Assembly (NCBI RefSeq): GCF_005144715.1 | Contig: NZ_SWKR01000001.1 | Location: 372,001 to 436,000 of the forward strand | Reading direction: 5' to 3' | From: Sphingomonas baiyangensis | GTDB lineage: Bacteria > Pseudomonadota > Alphaproteobacteria > Sphingomonadales > Sphingomonadaceae | Length of the DNA stretch: 64,000 nucleotides | Shown: positions 52,826 through 61,547 of the stretch, one piece after another | Numbering within the stretch: position 1 is the stretch's first letter | How the letters are laid out: the number at the start of each line of letters is the position of its first letter | Notes under the pieces: model-generated | The model's database searches: none | Told to the model about the DNA's origin: nothing | Seen by the model: only the letters and a program-made list of their open reading frames with translations | Program-made: the position numbers and the translations under genes

Positions 52826-53989
52826 ATGCCGTCCACCATCCGCTGCAATGTCGCCATCGTGGGTGCGGGCCTGGCCGGCGCATTGATCGCGCTCGCGCTG
52901 CGCGAGACGCGCCCCGGCCTCGACGTGCGGCTGATCGACGGCGCCAATCGCGTCGGCGGCAACCACATCTGGTCGTTCTTCGCCGCCGACATCGCCGATG
53001 CCGATCGCTGGATCGTCGCGCCGCTCGTCACCTGGGGCTGGGATCGCTATGCGATCGCCTTCCCCGCGCATGGTCGCAGCATCGAGGCGCCCTATTTCAG
53101 CATCGATTCGCAGCGGCTCGACCGCGTGGTACGCGAGAAGCTGCCGGCGCAGGCGCTGATGCTCGGCCGGCGCGTGCTGGCGGCGAGCGCAAGCGCAGTG
53201 GTGATGGCCGATGGCGACCGCATCGAGGCCGATGGCGTGATCGATTGCCGCGGCGCGGGCGACCTTTCGTTCTTCGAGATGGGCTGGCAGAAATTCGTCG
53301 GCGAGGAACTGGCGCTCGCGGCACCGCATGACGCGTCCGATCCGATGGTGATGGACGCGACGGTCGAGCAGCATGACGGCTATCGCTTCGTCTATTGCCT
53401 GCCCTTCGCCGAACGGCGGATGTTCGTCGAGGACACCTATTACAGCGACACGCCCGAGATCGCACATGGCACCAACAGCTCGCGCATCGCCGACTATGCG
53501 GCCGCGCGCGGCTGGCAGGTCGAGCGCGTCGTGCGCCAGGAAGCCGGCGCGCTGCCGGTGGTGTGGGCGGGCGATTTCGACGGATATTGGCAGTCAGGCG
53601 GCAAGGGCGTGGCCAAGGCGGGGATGCGCGGCGGGCTGTTCCACCCGCTGACGGGCTATTCGCTGCCCGATGCGGTGCGCACCGCCGCGATGCTGGCGCG
53701 GCTGACCGACTATACTGGCACCGGCCTGCACGCGGCGACGCACGCGGCGGCGGCGCGTACGTGGCGCGAGCGCGGCTTCTACCGGATGCTGACGGCGATG
53801 CTGTTCAAGGCCGCCGAGCCCGAGGAACGCTGGCGCGTGCTCGAGCGCTTCTACCGCCTCGACGCCCGTCTGGTCAGCCGTTTCTATGCCGGGCGTTCGA
53901 CCATGTTCGACAAGATGCGCGTGCTGACCGGCAAGCCGCCGGTGCCGATCGGCCGCGCGATTGCCGCCATCCGGGAGTCAAGACAGTGA
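52826..53989 (+). CDS. crtY: Lycopene beta-cyclase
   Basis: 387-residue membrane-associated flavoprotein that closes both ends of lycopene to give beta-carotene. The dinucleotide motif is VAIVGAGLAGALIALAL, followed by the CrtY signature NRVGGNHIWSFF. Further recognisable segments are DCRGAGDLSFFEMGWQKFVGEE-like text and LFHPLTGYSLPDAV. First gene of the cluster; its stop overlaps crtI (GTGA). Confidence 0.95.
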   Translation: MPSTIRCNVAIVGAGLAGALIALALRETRPGLDVRLIDGANRVGGNHIWSFFAADIADADRWIVAPLVTWGWDRYAIAFPAHGRSIEAPYFSIDSQRLDRVVREKLPAQALMLGRRVLAASASAVVMADGDRIEADGVIDCRGAGDLSFFEMGWQKFVGEELALAAPHDASDPMVMDATVEQHDGYRFVYCLPFAERRMFVEDTYYSDTPEIAHGTNSSRIADYAAARGWQVERVVRQEAGALPVVWAGDFDGYWQSGGKGVAKAGMRGGLFHPLTGYSLPDAVRTAAMLARLTDYTGTGLHAATHAAAARTWRERGFYRMLTAMLFKAAEPEERWRVLERFYRLDARLVSRFYAGRSTMFDKMRVLTGKPPVPIGRAIAAIRESRQ

Positions 53990-55464
53990 AGACCGCAGCA
54001 GTGATCGGCGCAGGGTTCGGCGGGCTGGCGCTCGCCATCCGCCTGCAATCGGCGGGCATCCAGACGACGATCCTCGAAAGCCGCGACAAGCCCGGCGGGC
54101 GCGCCTATTATTGGGAGCGCGACGGCTTCGTCTTCGATGCCGGCCCCACCGTCATCACCGCGCCCGAGGCGTTGCAGGAACTCTGGGCATTGTCGGGCCA
54201 CGACATGGCCGCCGATGTCGAGCTACTGCCGGTCAACCCCTTCTACCGGCTCAACTGGCCCGACGGCACCAATTTCGACTATACCAACGACGATGCGGTG
54301 CTGCGCCAGGAGATCGGCAAGCTCGATCCCGCCGACATCGCGGGCTATGCGCGCTTCCTCGAATATTCGCGCGGCGTGTACGAGGAGGGCTATGTCAAGC
54401 TCGGCTCGAAGGCGTTCCTCGACTTCGGATCGATGCTGAAGGCAGCACCCGCGCTGGCCAAATACCAGGCGTGGCGATCGGTCTATTCGATCGTCGCAGG
54501 GTTCGTGAAGAACGAGAAGCTGCGGCAGGCCCTGAGCTTCCATACGCTGCTGGTGGGCGGCGACCCGATGAAGACGTCGAGCATCTATGCGCTGATCCAC
54601 AAGCTGGAGCGCGATGGCGGCGTGTGGTTCGCCAAGGGCGGCACCAACAAGCTGGTAGCGGGGATGGTGCGCCATTTCGAGCGGCTGGGCGGCGAGCTGC
54701 GGCTGGGCGACCCGGTGGCGAGCATCGAGACGCTGGGCGACCGCGTGACGGGCGTGACGACGAGGAGCGGTTTCCATGTCGATGTCGACGCCGCGGCATC
54801 GAATGCCGACCTGATGCACAGCTACCGCGAATTGCTGTCGGGCTCGCGCAGCGCCAAGCGCACCGCCGCGAGCCTCGAGCGCAAGCGCTTCTCGCCGTCG
54901 CTGTTCGTCGTCCATTTCGGCATCAAGGGAACGTGGCCGGGCATTCCGCACCACATGATCCTGTTCGGCCCGCGCTATCAGGGGCTGCTCGCCGACATCT
55001 ACGACCATGGCGTGCTGAGCGAGGATTTCAGCCTCTATCTGCACCACCCCACCGTCACCGATCCGGCGATGGCGCGCGAGGGACATTCGACCTTCTATGC
55101 GCTGGCCCCCGTGCCCCATCAGGGCAAGTTCCCGGCGAACTGGGACGAGATCGCGCCGATGTACGAAAAGCGCATCCTCGACGAGGTGGGGCGCCGGCTG
55201 ATTCCCGACATCCACGAGCGGATCGTCACCAAGTTCAGCTACACGCCCGCCGACTTCACGCGCGACCTCAACGCGCATCAGGGCAGCGCCTTCAGCCTCG
55301 AACCGCTGCTGACGCAGAGCGCCTATTTCCGCGCGCACAACCGCGACGACCATATTCCCAACCTGTATTTCGTCGGCGCGGGCACGCATCCGGGGGCGGG
55401 CATTCCGGGCGTAGTGGGAAGCGCCAAGGCGACGGCACAGCTGATGCTCGAGGACCGGCGGTGA
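53986..55464 (+). CDS. crtI: Phytoene desaturase
   Basis: 492-residue FAD enzyme converting phytoene to lycopene. GTG start; AAVIGAGFGGLALAIRLQSAG and ESRDKPGGRAYYW form the FAD-binding N-terminus, and the C-terminal bacterial-desaturase signature is NLYFVGAGTHPGAGIPGVVGSAK. Length is normal. Its first base overlaps crtY and its end overlaps the LOG-family gene by GTGA, so the order is crtY-crtI-LOG-crtB. Confidence 0.97.
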   Translation: MKTAAVIGAGFGGLALAIRLQSAGIQTTILESRDKPGGRAYYWERDGFVFDAGPTVITAPEALQELWALSGHDMAADVELLPVNPFYRLNWPDGTNFDYTNDDAVLRQEIGKLDPADIAGYARFLEYSRGVYEEGYVKLGSKAFLDFGSMLKAAPALAKYQAWRSVYSIVAGFVKNEKLRQALSFHTLLVGGDPMKTSSIYALIHKLERDGGVWFAKGGTNKLVAGMVRHFERLGGELRLGDPVASIETLGDRVTGVTTRSGFHVDVDAAASNADLMHSYRELLSGSRSAKRTAASLERKRFSPSLFVVHFGIKGTWPGIPHHMILFGPRYQGLLADIYDHGVLSEDFSLYLHHPTVTDPAMAREGHSTFYALAPVPHQGKFPANWDEIAPMYEKRILDEVGRRLIPDIHERIVTKFSYTPADFTRDLNAHQGSAFSLEPLLTQSAYFRAHNRDDHIPNLYFVGAGTHPGAGIPGVVGSAKATAQLMLEDRR

Positions 55465-56042
55465 AGCGCGTTGCCGTCTATTGCGGATCGGCGACGCCCG
55501 CCGATCCCGTCTATATCGAAACTGCGCGCGCCGTGGGGCAGCGGCTGGCCGAGCGCGGCATCGGCGTCGTCTATGGCGGCGGTCGGCTGGGGCTGATGGG
55601 CGCGGTGGCCGATGCTGCGCTGGCGGCGGGCGGCGAGGTGATCGGCATCATCCCGCAGGCGCTGGTCGATGCCGAGGTCGCGCATCGCGGCCTCACCGCA
55701 CTCGAGACCGTCGGCACGATGCACGAGCGCAAGCAGCGCTTCACCGATCTGTCCGACGGGTTTCTGACGATCCCCGGCGGCACCGGCACGATGGACGAAC
55801 TGTGGGAAGCGATGAGCTGGTCGCAGCTCGGCTATCACGGCGATCCGGTGGGGCTGCTCAACGCGGCGGGCTATTACGACCACCTCGTCGCCTTCGTCGA
55901 TCACATGGCGGCGGTGGGCTTCCTGCGCCCGCAGCATCGCGACATCCTGATCGTCGACGACGAGCTCGACCGCTTGCTCGACCGGATGGCGGCGTACGAA
56001 CCGCACACGCCGATCTTCCGCATGGCGCGCGAGGAGCTGTGA
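55461..56042 (+). CDS. LOG-family (TIGR00730) nucleoside 5'-monophosphate phosphoribohydrolase-like protein
   Basis: 193-residue Rossmann-fold protein. VVYGGGRLGLMGAVADAAL and PGGTGTMDE (105-113) are the substrate motifs shared by LOG cytokinin-activating enzymes and bacterial paralogues that hydrolyse nucleotides to base and ribose phosphate. GTG start overlaps the crtI stop, so it is co-translated with a carotenoid gene, an unexpected place for it. Identity of fold is sure; physiological substrate is not. Confidence 0.93.
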   Translation: MKRVAVYCGSATPADPVYIETARAVGQRLAERGIGVVYGGGRLGLMGAVADAALAAGGEVIGIIPQALVDAEVAHRGLTALETVGTMHERKQRFTDLSDGFLTIPGGTGTMDELWEAMSWSQLGYHGDPVGLLNAAGYYDHLVAFVDHMAAVGFLRPQHRDILIVDDELDRLLDRMAAYEPHTPIFRMAREEL

Positions 56043-56062
56043 GGCGCGATCGCATGCCTTCG

Positions 56063-56113
56063 CCGTTCGCCGGCTGAGGAAGAACAGTGCATCGACAGGC
56101 TCAGCGCGAACGG
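56063..56113. repeat. REP-like inverted repeat
   Basis: CCGTTCGC (56063-56070) and CTGAG (56074-56078) are mirrored by CTCAG (56100-56104) and GCGAACGG (56106-56113). It lies in the 85-base gap before crtB, 14 bases from its GTG. The CGACAGGCTCAGCGCGAACGG text resembles a repeat I associate with sphingomonad genomes. Confidence 0.65.
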
Positions 56114-56127
56114 GGAAACCGGGCGGC

Positions 56128-57102
56128 GTGACGCATCCCCTGCCCCAGCGTGCCGCCATCGTCGCCACCGCGCGCGAATCGATCGAGCGCGGCAGTCGCA
56201 GCTTTGCGGCGGCATCGAAGCTGTTCGATCCGGTCACGCGCGAGCGCGCCTGGCTGCTCTATGCCTGGTGCCGCGCATGCGACGACGTGGCCGACGGGCA
56301 GGATCACGGCCATGGCATGACGCTGGTGGCCGACGCGCCCGAGCGCGTCGCGGCGCTGCGCGCGGCGACGGCACGCGCCTTTGCCGGCGAACAGGTGGGC
56401 GATCCCGCGTTCGACGCGCTGCGCATCGTCGCCGCCGAAACCCGCCTGCCGCGCGCCTTTGCCGACGACATGATCGACGGCTTCCAGCTCGACGCCGACG
56501 ACTGGCGCCCGCGCAGCGAGGCCGATCTGTATCGCTATTGCTATCACGTCGCCGGCGTCGTCGGCTGCATGATGGCGGTGGTGATGGGCGTCGATCCTTC
56601 CGACGACGCGACGCTCGATCGTGCGTGCGACCTGGGGCTCGCGTTCCAGCTCGCCAATATCGCACGCGATATCGAGGAGGATGACCGCGTCGGGCGCTGC
56701 TACCTGCCCGTCGAATGGCTGGTGGAGATGGACATTCCGCCCGGCCAGCACATGAAGCCGCCGTTCCGCAGCCGGCTCGCAGTGCTGGCGCGCCGCCTTG
56801 CCGATCGCGCAGAGGCGCATGCCGAGAGCGCGCGCGCGGGCACGCCGGCGCTGCCGTTCCGCTCGGCATGGGCGGTGCTGGCGGCGGCCGGCATCTATGG
56901 CGACATCGCGCGCAAGGTGGCCGCCGCCGGCGAGCATGGCTGGAACCATCGCGCGACGACTTCGGCCGCCGAGAAGCTCGGCTGGATCGCACGCTCGCTG
57001 GGACAGGCGGCGCGGCGCGCGACGCTCTATCCGCCGACGCCGCGCGATCCGGCGCTGTGGACGCGGCCGCGTGGTGAACGCCCGGCTAACCCCACCGGGT
57101 AA
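56128..57102 (+). CDS. crtB: Phytoene synthase
   Basis: 324-residue enzyme condensing two geranylgeranyl diphosphates to phytoene, the first carotenoid step. Asp-rich motif 1 is DDVAD (52-56); the second is NIARDIEEDDRVGRCYLP. YCYHVAGVVGCMM is also characteristic. GTG start. Separated from crtI by the LOG gene and a REP-like repeat, so it may be expressed less strongly than crtY-crtI. Confidence 0.96.
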   Translation: MTHPLPQRAAIVATARESIERGSRSFAAASKLFDPVTRERAWLLYAWCRACDDVADGQDHGHGMTLVADAPERVAALRAATARAFAGEQVGDPAFDALRIVAAETRLPRAFADDMIDGFQLDADDWRPRSEADLYRYCYHVAGVVGCMMAVVMGVDPSDDATLDRACDLGLAFQLANIARDIEEDDRVGRCYLPVEWLVEMDIPPGQHMKPPFRSRLAVLARRLADRAEAHAESARAGTPALPFRSAWAVLAAAGIYGDIARKVAAAGEHGWNHRATTSAAEKLGWIARSLGQAARRATLYPPTPRDPALWTRPRGERPANPTG

Positions 57103-57161
57103 GCTACGCGCAACCCGGCCCGTGCGATGGTCGCGTCTCGCAGTAAGCAGAGTATCGCCGC

Positions 57162-57353
57162 TTGACCCGCCTGTCGTTCCGCTTCTCGCGCGCTCTAGAA
57201 CAGGGACGCGCCGCGCGTGCGCCCGCGACGCGCGCCGAACTGCTGCACCGGCTGCTGCGCAAGCGCGCTGCCGCGCACCATGCCGGCGCCGACGATCTGG
57301 AGAAGATGCTGCGCGACCAGATCCGCTGGGCGCTGCCGATCGTGCGCGATTAG
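57162..57353 (+). CDS. Small hypothetical protein downstream of crtB
   Basis: 63 residues from a TTG. The helical second half (AELLHRLLRKRAAAHHAGADDLEKMLRDQIRWALPIV) looks like a real protein, and the frame begins 59 bases after crtB on the same strand. There is no clear ribosome site or known motif. May be a short unassigned gene or chance. Confidence 0.4.
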   Translation: MTRLSFRFSRALEQGRAARAPATRAELLHRLLRKRAAAHHAGADDLEKMLRDQIRWALPIVRD

Positions 57354-57388
57354 GAGTGGTTTGCGAATGCGGTCCCGGCGCCGCTCTC

Positions 57389-57407
57389 GTTTCAGCCACG
57401 CTGAAAC
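57389..57407. repeat. GTTTCAGC hairpin, copy B
   Basis: GTTTCAGC-CAC-GCTGAAAC, identical stem to the one at 37713-37731 with a different loop. Located between the small ORF and the 3' side of tmRNA, where it could end the tmRNA transcript. Confidence 0.75.
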
Positions 57408-57499
57408 GCACGAAAGAGGTCCGGGGGATTCTGTTGCTCGGCTCCCCCGGCGGCCGCCGTAACGCTTCTGTTGCCCGGTGCGTCCAACCGCGCTTTCGT

Positions 57500-57770
57500 C
57501 AATCTAACCTAGACCGTGAGGTCTTGGGTTAGGCTGCAATCGCGAGCGCCTCGTTATCGTTGGCACTTGTGAGATGGGCCGTTGCGGTGGTCCCATTCCG
57601 GGCGAAAGCAGCGCTTTTCAACACACGTCGATCCTGGTTCGGCCCCGTCAGAAACGGTGTCCAGTATCACCACCATTTCTGGTGGAGCCGCCGGGTACTG
57701 CCCCCGGGTCCGCTGCGTCTATGACACGCTACATTTTATCGCCATAGCCGGGCGAACCCGGCACCGGCCG
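57500..57770 (-). ncRNA. ssrA: tmRNA, circularly permuted two-piece form
   Basis: Minus strand. The acceptor piece comes first and ends CGGCTCCACCA at 57680. After a 33-base intervening segment (57679-57647) the coding piece begins GGGGCCGAACC at 57646, whose first 7 bases pair with CGGCTCC. The tag frame GCC AAC GAT AAC GAG GCG CTC GCG ATT GCA GCC TAA (57564-57529) encodes ANDNEALAIAA. A helix (TAACC/GGTTA, AGACC/GGTCT) closes the 3' end near 57505. T loop is GGCAGTA, a deviation typical of the permuted form. Outer ends are estimated. Confidence 0.94.
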
Positions 57771-57890
57771 ATATAGGCGATGCGCGCGGCGGCGAAAAGG
57801 GGGCCTTTGCGCACGCCGCGCAATTCCCAGCGGTACGGCGGGGATTCGGCCTTTCCCCTGCCATAAAGCCGTGGCATGGGCAGTGGCATC

Positions 57891-58322
57891 ATGTTGACGC
57901 AGCGTTCCCGATACGCGCTCCGCGCGATGATCTTCCTGTCGGCCCAGCCCGTAAGCGGCGCACCCACGCCGATGAACCGCATCGCCGCCGAGGCCAATGT
58001 ACCGCGCAAGTTCCTCGAGCTGATCCTCGCCGATCTTCGCGAGGCGGGCTTCCTCGTCTCGACGCGCGGCAAGGCGGGCGGCTACCGCCTGTCGCGGCCG
58101 GCGCACCTCATCTCCTTGGGCGAGATCATCCGGGTGATCGAGGGGCCGCTGGCGCTGGTGCCGTGTGTCAGCCGCACCGCCTATCGGCCCTGCACCGACT
58201 GCCGCGACGAGGCGACCTGCGCGATCCGCCATGCGATGGCGCGCGTGCGCGACGAGACCGCGCGCATCCTCGACGGCACCAGCCTGGCCGACACGCACGC
58301 GCGCGATCTGGCGGCTGCCTAG
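57891..58322 (+). CDS. Rrf2 family transcriptional regulator
   Basis: 143-residue regulator. The winged helix is at the N-terminus (MLTQRSRYALRAMIFLSAQ, then NRIAAEANVPRKFLELILADLREAGFL and STRGKAGGYRLSR). Four cysteines in VPCVSRTAYRPCTDCRDEATC could bind an iron-sulfur cluster as in IscR/NsrR-like proteins. ATG 57891 is chosen over 57876, since family members start MLTQ. Ends with a 4-base overlap with convergent mscL. Targets unknown. Confidence 0.9.
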   Translation: MLTQRSRYALRAMIFLSAQPVSGAPTPMNRIAAEANVPRKFLELILADLREAGFLVSTRGKAGGYRLSRPAHLISLGEIIRVIEGPLALVPCVSRTAYRPCTDCRDEATCAIRHAMARVRDETARILDGTSLADTHARDLAAA

Positions 58323-58804
58323 AGCGAGGTGGGCCGGATCGTCGCCGCTTCGGGGGCCGGCCGGTTCTTCAGCTCGTCGCGGATTTCGCGCAGCAGCACG
58401 ACTTCGGCGGCCTCGGCGGCCGGCCGCGCCGTGCCTTCGGCCTTTTCCTTCTCCATGCGCGCGAGCATGCGGTTGACCGAGCGCACGAGCAGGAAGACGA
58501 TGAAGGCGAGGATCAGGAAGTTGATGACGACGGTGACGAACGCGCCATAGCCGAACAGCGGCACGCCGGCGGCCTTCAATGCCGTATAATCGGTGAGCGA
58601 CCCGGCATAGCCTTCGGGCACCGGCCCGAGGCGCACGAAATAGCTGGTGAAGTCGAACCCGCCGAAGATCGCGCCGATCACCGGCATGATGACATCGTCG
58701 GTCAGCGATTTGGTGATCGTGCCGAAGGCGGCGCCGATGATGACGCCGACCGCAAGATCGAGCACGTTGCCGCGGGCGATGAAGGTCTTGAACTCGTCGA
58801 GCAT
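58319..58804 (-). CDS. mscL: Large-conductance mechanosensitive channel
   Basis: 161-residue inner-membrane channel that opens under osmotic downshock. MLDEFKTFIARGNVLDLAVGVIIGAAFGTITKSLTDDVIMP is the MscL N-terminal helix and TM1. TM2 is AFVTVVINFLILAFIVFLLVRSVN, then a charged cytosolic helix bundle with LLREIRDEL. The C-terminal tail is longer than in E. coli. Single gene. Confidence 0.96.
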   Translation of the reverse strand: MLDEFKTFIARGNVLDLAVGVIIGAAFGTITKSLTDDVIMPVIGAIFGGFDFTSYFVRLGPVPEGYAGSLTDYTALKAAGVPLFGYGAFVTVVINFLILAFIVFLLVRSVNRMLARMEKEKAEGTARPAAEAAEVVLLREIRDELKNRPAPEAATIRPTSL

Positions 58805-58871
58805 GGCGCAGTCCCCCGTTCGTTTCGTGCGCACGCTAACCCGAAATATGGCGCCCGCGAAAGCGCCGATT

Positions 58872-59606
58872 TCAGGCCGCCGCGCGGGCAAGCAGGCCGC
58901 CCAGCCGGTCGCGCGCGGCGAGCAGATCGGCGGCACGGTCGCGCAGCAGATCGCGGTCGAGGAAATGGCGGGTGATCGCGAGGGCCGCGAACAAGGCGGG
59001 CCAGTCGGGCGCCTCACCGCCATCGCGCAGGAATGCGGGCAGCGGCAACAAGCGCGGCTCGTGTCCGTACGCCGCCGCACGGCTGACGGCGCCGCCGCTG
59101 CGCGGGCTGACCCAAGCGAGATCGTCGGTCACGCCCGTCGCCACGCAGGCATCGAGCGCGAGGCCGAAGCCCAGCTCGGCGAGCAGCAGCAATTCGTAGC
59201 GCGCGACCAGCGTCGCCCAGCGCCGCGCGACGGGCGCCGCTTCGATCGCGTCGAGCGCGGCCGCCAGCCCGGCATGCAGCCGCGGATAGGGTTGCGCCTC
59301 GGGCAGCGTCGAGACCGTGAGCGTGGTGAGCCAGGCGATCGCGGCGGCGGGCAACGGCTCGGCGAATAACGGCGCGCGACTGTGCGTCAGTTCAATCGTG
59401 AGCGCGGGCAGTTGCGCATCGGTGCGCGCGCGCCAGTTGCCCTGCACCAGATTGCCCGGTTGCAACACCGGCCGCAGCGCGCGCGAACGGCCGCCGCGCA
59501 CATAGCCGGGCTGCACGCCGTCGTCGGGCGTCAGCGCACGCACGATCGCGCCATGCTCGCCATGCTGGCGCATCGACAGGATGATCGCGGGAGCCGAGAG
59601 ATGCAC
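58872..59606 (-). CDS. recO: DNA repair protein RecO
   Basis: 244-residue mediator that loads RecA with RecF/RecR at gaps. The N-terminal OB fold has [31 protein letters not shown] and [14 protein letters not shown]. The helical C-terminal part includes [24 protein letters not shown], where the zinc-site cysteines of other RecO proteins are largely lacking. ATG 59606. Free-standing gene here. Confidence 0.92.
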   Translation of the reverse strand: MHLSAPAIILSMRQHGEHGAIVRALTPDDGVQPGYVRGGRSRALRPVLQPGNLVQGNWRARTDAQLPALTIELTHSRAPLFAEPLPAAAIAWLTTLTVSTLPEAQPYPRLHAGLAAALDAIEAAPVARRWATLVARYELLLLAELGFGLALDACVATGVTDDLAWVSPRSGGAVSRAAAYGHEPRLLPLPAFLRDGGEAPDWPALFAALAITRHFLDRDLLRDRAADLLAARDRLGGLLARAAA

Positions 59607-59642
59607 GCCTTGCCTTAGCGCGCGGCTCTACGGTTGGAAAAC

Positions 59643-60533
59643 CTAGCGCGCGAGGCGCGCGCGGACCTTCTTGGCACGCGCGACCGCGCCGTCCCAGGCG
59701 CCGAGCGCGGCGAGAGCGCTGCGGTTGGCGATGCCGGGGCGCAGCAGCAGCAGATCGGCGCACTCGACGTGATGCGTCGCGAACTGACGCTTCAATTGCC
59801 CCTCGCCCTCGGTGAAGTCGAACCAGCGCGGGCCGCCGGCTTCGTCGAGCAGGTCGCCCAGCGCCTCGGCCATCAGCAATGTGCCGGGCGACAGCGCGTC
59901 GAAGCTCTCTGCATGGCCGACATATTCGTAGAGCACGCAATCGCCCTCGACGGGGCAGTAGAGATAGGCCGCGGGCACGCCGCCTATGAACAGCAGCCAG
60001 GCGCGCACGCTGCCCGCCGCCGCGCGGCGCAGCATCGCCTCGATGAAGGCGGGGTCGCCGGGCAGGCCCATCGCGAGCAGCTTTTCCTGATAGGTCTCGG
60101 CCGCGAGCGGGCGCGCGATGGCGTGGAAGGCGGCGAGCTCCTCGGGGGTGCGATAGCGGCGGATGTCGATCGCGCCGCCCGACGCATCGGCCAGCTTGCG
60201 GCGCTTGCGCTTGAGGCTCGAGCGCAAATTGCCCGACAGCCCGGCAAGCCACGCATCGCGCCCGATCGACAGATCGGTGCAGTAGCGGCGATAGCGCTGG
60301 CGCTCGTGCGCGAGCATCGGCCCCGCGATCCAGCGCAGTGCCGGCAGCGCAGGCAGCGGCACCGAGAGCAGCGAATATCCGTCGGCGCCGGCGGGGAGCG
60401 GCGGCAGCGCGGGCACCTCGCCCGCCATCGCGGCATCGAGCGGGAGGGCGACGCGCACCAGCCGCCGCCTGAGGCGCAGCAGCGTCCGTGCGCCGATGCG
60501 GAACGACAGCGGCAGCTCGATCGCAGCACTCAT
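59643..60533 (-). CDS. GNAT/FemAB-like acetyltransferase (BioF2-like)
   Basis: 296 residues. The C-terminal half is a FemAB/GNAT-type domain (SVRAWLLFIGGVPAAYLYCPVEGD and LMAEALGDLLDEAGGPRWFDFTEGEGQLKRQFA). In the middle lies LSGNLRSSLKRKRRKL, a basic stretch common to this group. Members often sit in exopolysaccharide or envelope loci. Its start overlaps the polysaccharide deacetylase-like gene's stop, so the two may modify the same glycan. Substrate unknown. Confidence 0.82.
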   Translation of the reverse strand: MSAAIELPLSFRIGARTLLRLRRRLVRVALPLDAAMAGEVPALPPLPAGADGYSLLSVPLPALPALRWIAGPMLAHERQRYRRYCTDLSIGRDAWLAGLSGNLRSSLKRKRRKLADASGGAIDIRRYRTPEELAAFHAIARPLAAETYQEKLLAMGLPGDPAFIEAMLRRAAAGSVRAWLLFIGGVPAAYLYCPVEGDCVLYEYVGHAESFDALSPGTLLMAEALGDLLDEAGGPRWFDFTEGEGQLKRQFATHHVECADLLLLRPGIANRSALAALGAWDGAVARAKKVRARLAR

Positions 60534-61483
60534 GCCGCGCGCTCGGCGACGAGGTTCGACCAGAGCTGCTCGGCCTCGCGCAGCCGCGTGCGCAGCAGGC
60601 TGGGGCCGAGCGGCGCATCACCCTGCCCGAGCGGTAGCGCGGGGCGATCGCGATACCAGGCGGTGGGCAGCGCGTCGGCACGGTCGGACAGCATCTGGCA
60701 CAGCGCGACGAAGCGGCGGACATGCACGGCATTGGCGCGCGTGCCGGCGCGGTTGGCAAGCTCGAAGCCGTGACCAACGATGGTGACGGCGGCATGATCG
60801 CGGCGGATCGCATGGTCGAGCGCGGCGCGCATCTCGGCCGCCGAGAGCGCGCAGATCTGGAAATGGCGCAGCCGGCCGGGCAGCGCCTCGATCAGCGTGA
60901 CGGGGCATTCGATGAGCCCGCCGCGCACCACGGGCGCGATGGCGCGCGCGGGCAGGCCGATGCCGCTCGGCCAAGGCGCCTCGGAACCGTTGTGGCTGCT
61001 GTCGTACACGAAGCCCAGGCTGGTGAGCGCCGCCAGCGTATCGTCGTTGGCCGCATAGCTGCCGCTGCGAAACGCGATGGGCTGCGGCACGCCGGCGGCC
61101 GTAAGGAGATCGGCGGCGCCCTCGATCAGATCGCGCTGCTCGGCGGCGCCGTAATCACACAGTTCGAATCGGGCATGGCCAGCACCCCCATCGCCCGCGC
61201 GCGCGCCTGCCCAGTTGGGATGGAGGTGGAGCTGCACTTCCTGCCCTGCATCGAGGATCGGCGCGACGATGCGCTTGACCACATCGAGGCCGTAGGCGAG
61301 CGCGGGCATCGGATCGACGAAGAAGCAGGCCTTGAGGCCATGCTCGGCGAGCAGCCCGAGCTGGAAGGCGACCCCCACCCCCGCCGGATCGATCGACCGC
61401 GCGATCTGCTCGGCGGGCGGCAGACCGGCTGCGTGGTGGCGCCACATCAGCTCGGTATCGATGGTGACGAAGGCATGGGGCAT
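60530..61483 (-). CDS. Polysaccharide deacetylase-like protein
   Basis: 317 residues without a signal peptide. FVTIDTELMWRHHAAG carries the family's TFDTE-like first motif, VQLHLHPNW the second histidine motif, and PIAFRSGSYAANDDTLAAL the RxGxY motif. Metal ligands appear mostly present (Asp, His, His). Likely acts on a sugar polymer or precursor in the cytosol or inner face. Coupled by ATGA to the GNAT/FemAB-like gene. Confidence 0.85.
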   Translation of the reverse strand: MPHAFVTIDTELMWRHHAAGLPPAEQIARSIDPAGVGVAFQLGLLAEHGLKACFFVDPMPALAYGLDVVKRIVAPILDAGQEVQLHLHPNWAGARAGDGGAGHARFELCDYGAAEQRDLIEGAADLLTAAGVPQPIAFRSGSYAANDDTLAALTSLGFVYDSSHNGSEAPWPSGIGLPARAIAPVVRGGLIECPVTLIEALPGRLRHFQICALSAAEMRAALDHAIRRDHAAVTIVGHGFELANRAGTRANAVHVRRFVALCQMLSDRADALPTAWYRDRPALPLGQGDAPLGPSLLRTRLREAEQLWSNLVAERAA

Positions 61484-61547
61484 GGCCGCGGGCCTAGCGC
61501 GGCGGCGGTGAAGATTTCGCCAATGCGGGGGGCCGGGGTCGCCAGCG

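Noticed and set aside
57582..58072. Short ORFs on both strands at 57582-57776 and 57719-58072
   Set aside because: They lie over tmRNA and its upstream region; the first includes the reverse of the acceptor arm. No protein-like features.
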